Assembly (NCBI RefSeq): GCF_023856365.1
Contig: NC_064538.1
Coordinates: 12,742,435 to 12,806,434 of the forward strand
Length of the DNA: 64,000 nucleotides
Direction of reading: 5' to 3'
Origin: Brienomyrus brachyistius
Taxonomy: Eukaryota; Chordata; Actinopteri; Osteoglossiformes; Mormyridae
The notes beneath the pieces were generated by a model. It made no database searches. It was not told where the DNA came from and saw nothing but the letters and a program-made list of their open reading frames with translations. The position numbers were made by a program, and so were the translations under genes. This document shows, piece by piece, positions 63,494-64,000 of this stretch (position 1 is the stretch's first letter; every line of letters begins with the position of its first letter).

Positions 63494-64000
63494 GTGTGTG
63501 TGTGAGAGGATGAGAGCGTGTGAGTGCGTGCGTGCGTGCCTTGCAGATTAGAAAACTGAAGTGAGTAACCTTTAAGGGGAGCACATTGTGGTCAGCTGCA
63601 GAGGGGGGATCACAACAGGAGGACGTGTGCGGATGCAGACAGGAATGGAGAATTTGCACAAACGATGGATGTAGAACAAGATGGCTTTGCTCTGATGGAG
63701 ATGAAGTTTGGGAGATGCTCAGCCATTTGTTACTATGGACATGTGTAGCTCGCATTCTCTCCGACTGGATTTTTTTTACGCATTTCTTCTTTCATACTCC
63801 TTATTCTCGTCCCACCCCCCCTCCATGGGATGGAAGGCTGAGTGTTTGCTTTAGATTTTTTTGCTCAACGGATTCATTGATTGGCATTCATTAGCCAAAC
63901 AGAACAACCACAGTTTTACTTTATAAAGAAGCAGCCACTACATGAACAGATACCGCAGAGGCACCTATAGACGGAAATAAATCTCACCTCTATCTGGATT
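62400..64000. other. Possible 5' leader or first intron of a neighbouring gene
   Basis: CpG-containing DNA continues near 62820-62930 and 63070-63130, followed by purine-rich DNA with many short ATG frames, a GT microsatellite (63466-63504) and a C run (63812-63821). This would fit a long 5' UTR on the plus strand, but I see no conserved protein in any frame. Confidence 0.3.
63466..63504. repeat. (GT)n microsatellite
   Basis: GT units interrupted by GAGTG, in the putative leader region of the right-hand gene. Confidence 0.9.

Overview
The window looks like nuclear DNA of a ray-finned fish. It has small GT-AG exons separated by introns of a few hundred bases to 12 kb. It also carries many CA/GT microsatellites, minisatellites, Tc1-like transposon relics, tRNA-derived SINEs with the usual teleost tail, and dispersed repeats ending in GATGGATGG. 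No bacterial, phage or viral gene organisation is seen.

The only gene I can support is on the + strand, from an ATG at 5665 to a stop at 44968. Sixteen coding exons, whose splice phases all agree, encode a MAGI-family scaffold of about 1343 residues (after discounting one suspected extra C). The order is PDZ0, truncated guanylate-kinase-like domain, one WW domain, PDZ1, PDZ2, PDZ4, PDZ5, then a long basic/Ser-rich tail with an SPGPW motif. A seventeenth exon (41781-42082) looks like an alternative C-terminal exon of the kind known in MAGI1. Two modules of MAGI1-3 are missing: the second WW domain, where the flanking exons join cleanly in phase, and PDZ3. The last PDZ (QAVEQIRRGG) and the SPGPWL tail resemble MAGIX more than MAGI1, MAGI2 or MAGI3, so I call the gene magix. 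Human MAGIX is much shorter, so this fish gene would show the ancestral full-length layout.

Layout. 1-5654: upstream DNA with a TIR element, a Tc1 relic and a SINE. 5655-10973: PDZ0 and guanylate-kinase exons. 10974-19309: repeat-rich 8.3 kb intron. 19310-27606: exons for the end of the kinase-like domain, WW, PDZ1, PDZ2 and the start of PDZ4. 27607-39487: 11.9 kb intron with a speculative internal first exon near 31.85 kb. 39488-44968: PDZ4 end, PDZ5 and the tail, whose last codons lie in a 44-bp minisatellite. 44969-about 49130: probable 3' UTR. 49.1-62 kb: intergenic DNA with a perfect 25-bp VNTR, a 47-bp-stem hairpin, SINEs and a snap-back element. 62.0-62.4 kb: CpG-rich, promoter-like DNA, probably the start of a neighbouring gene that I cannot name.

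One coding exon (23329-23870) is out of frame across a C9 tract. This is most simply an indel error or a length allele.
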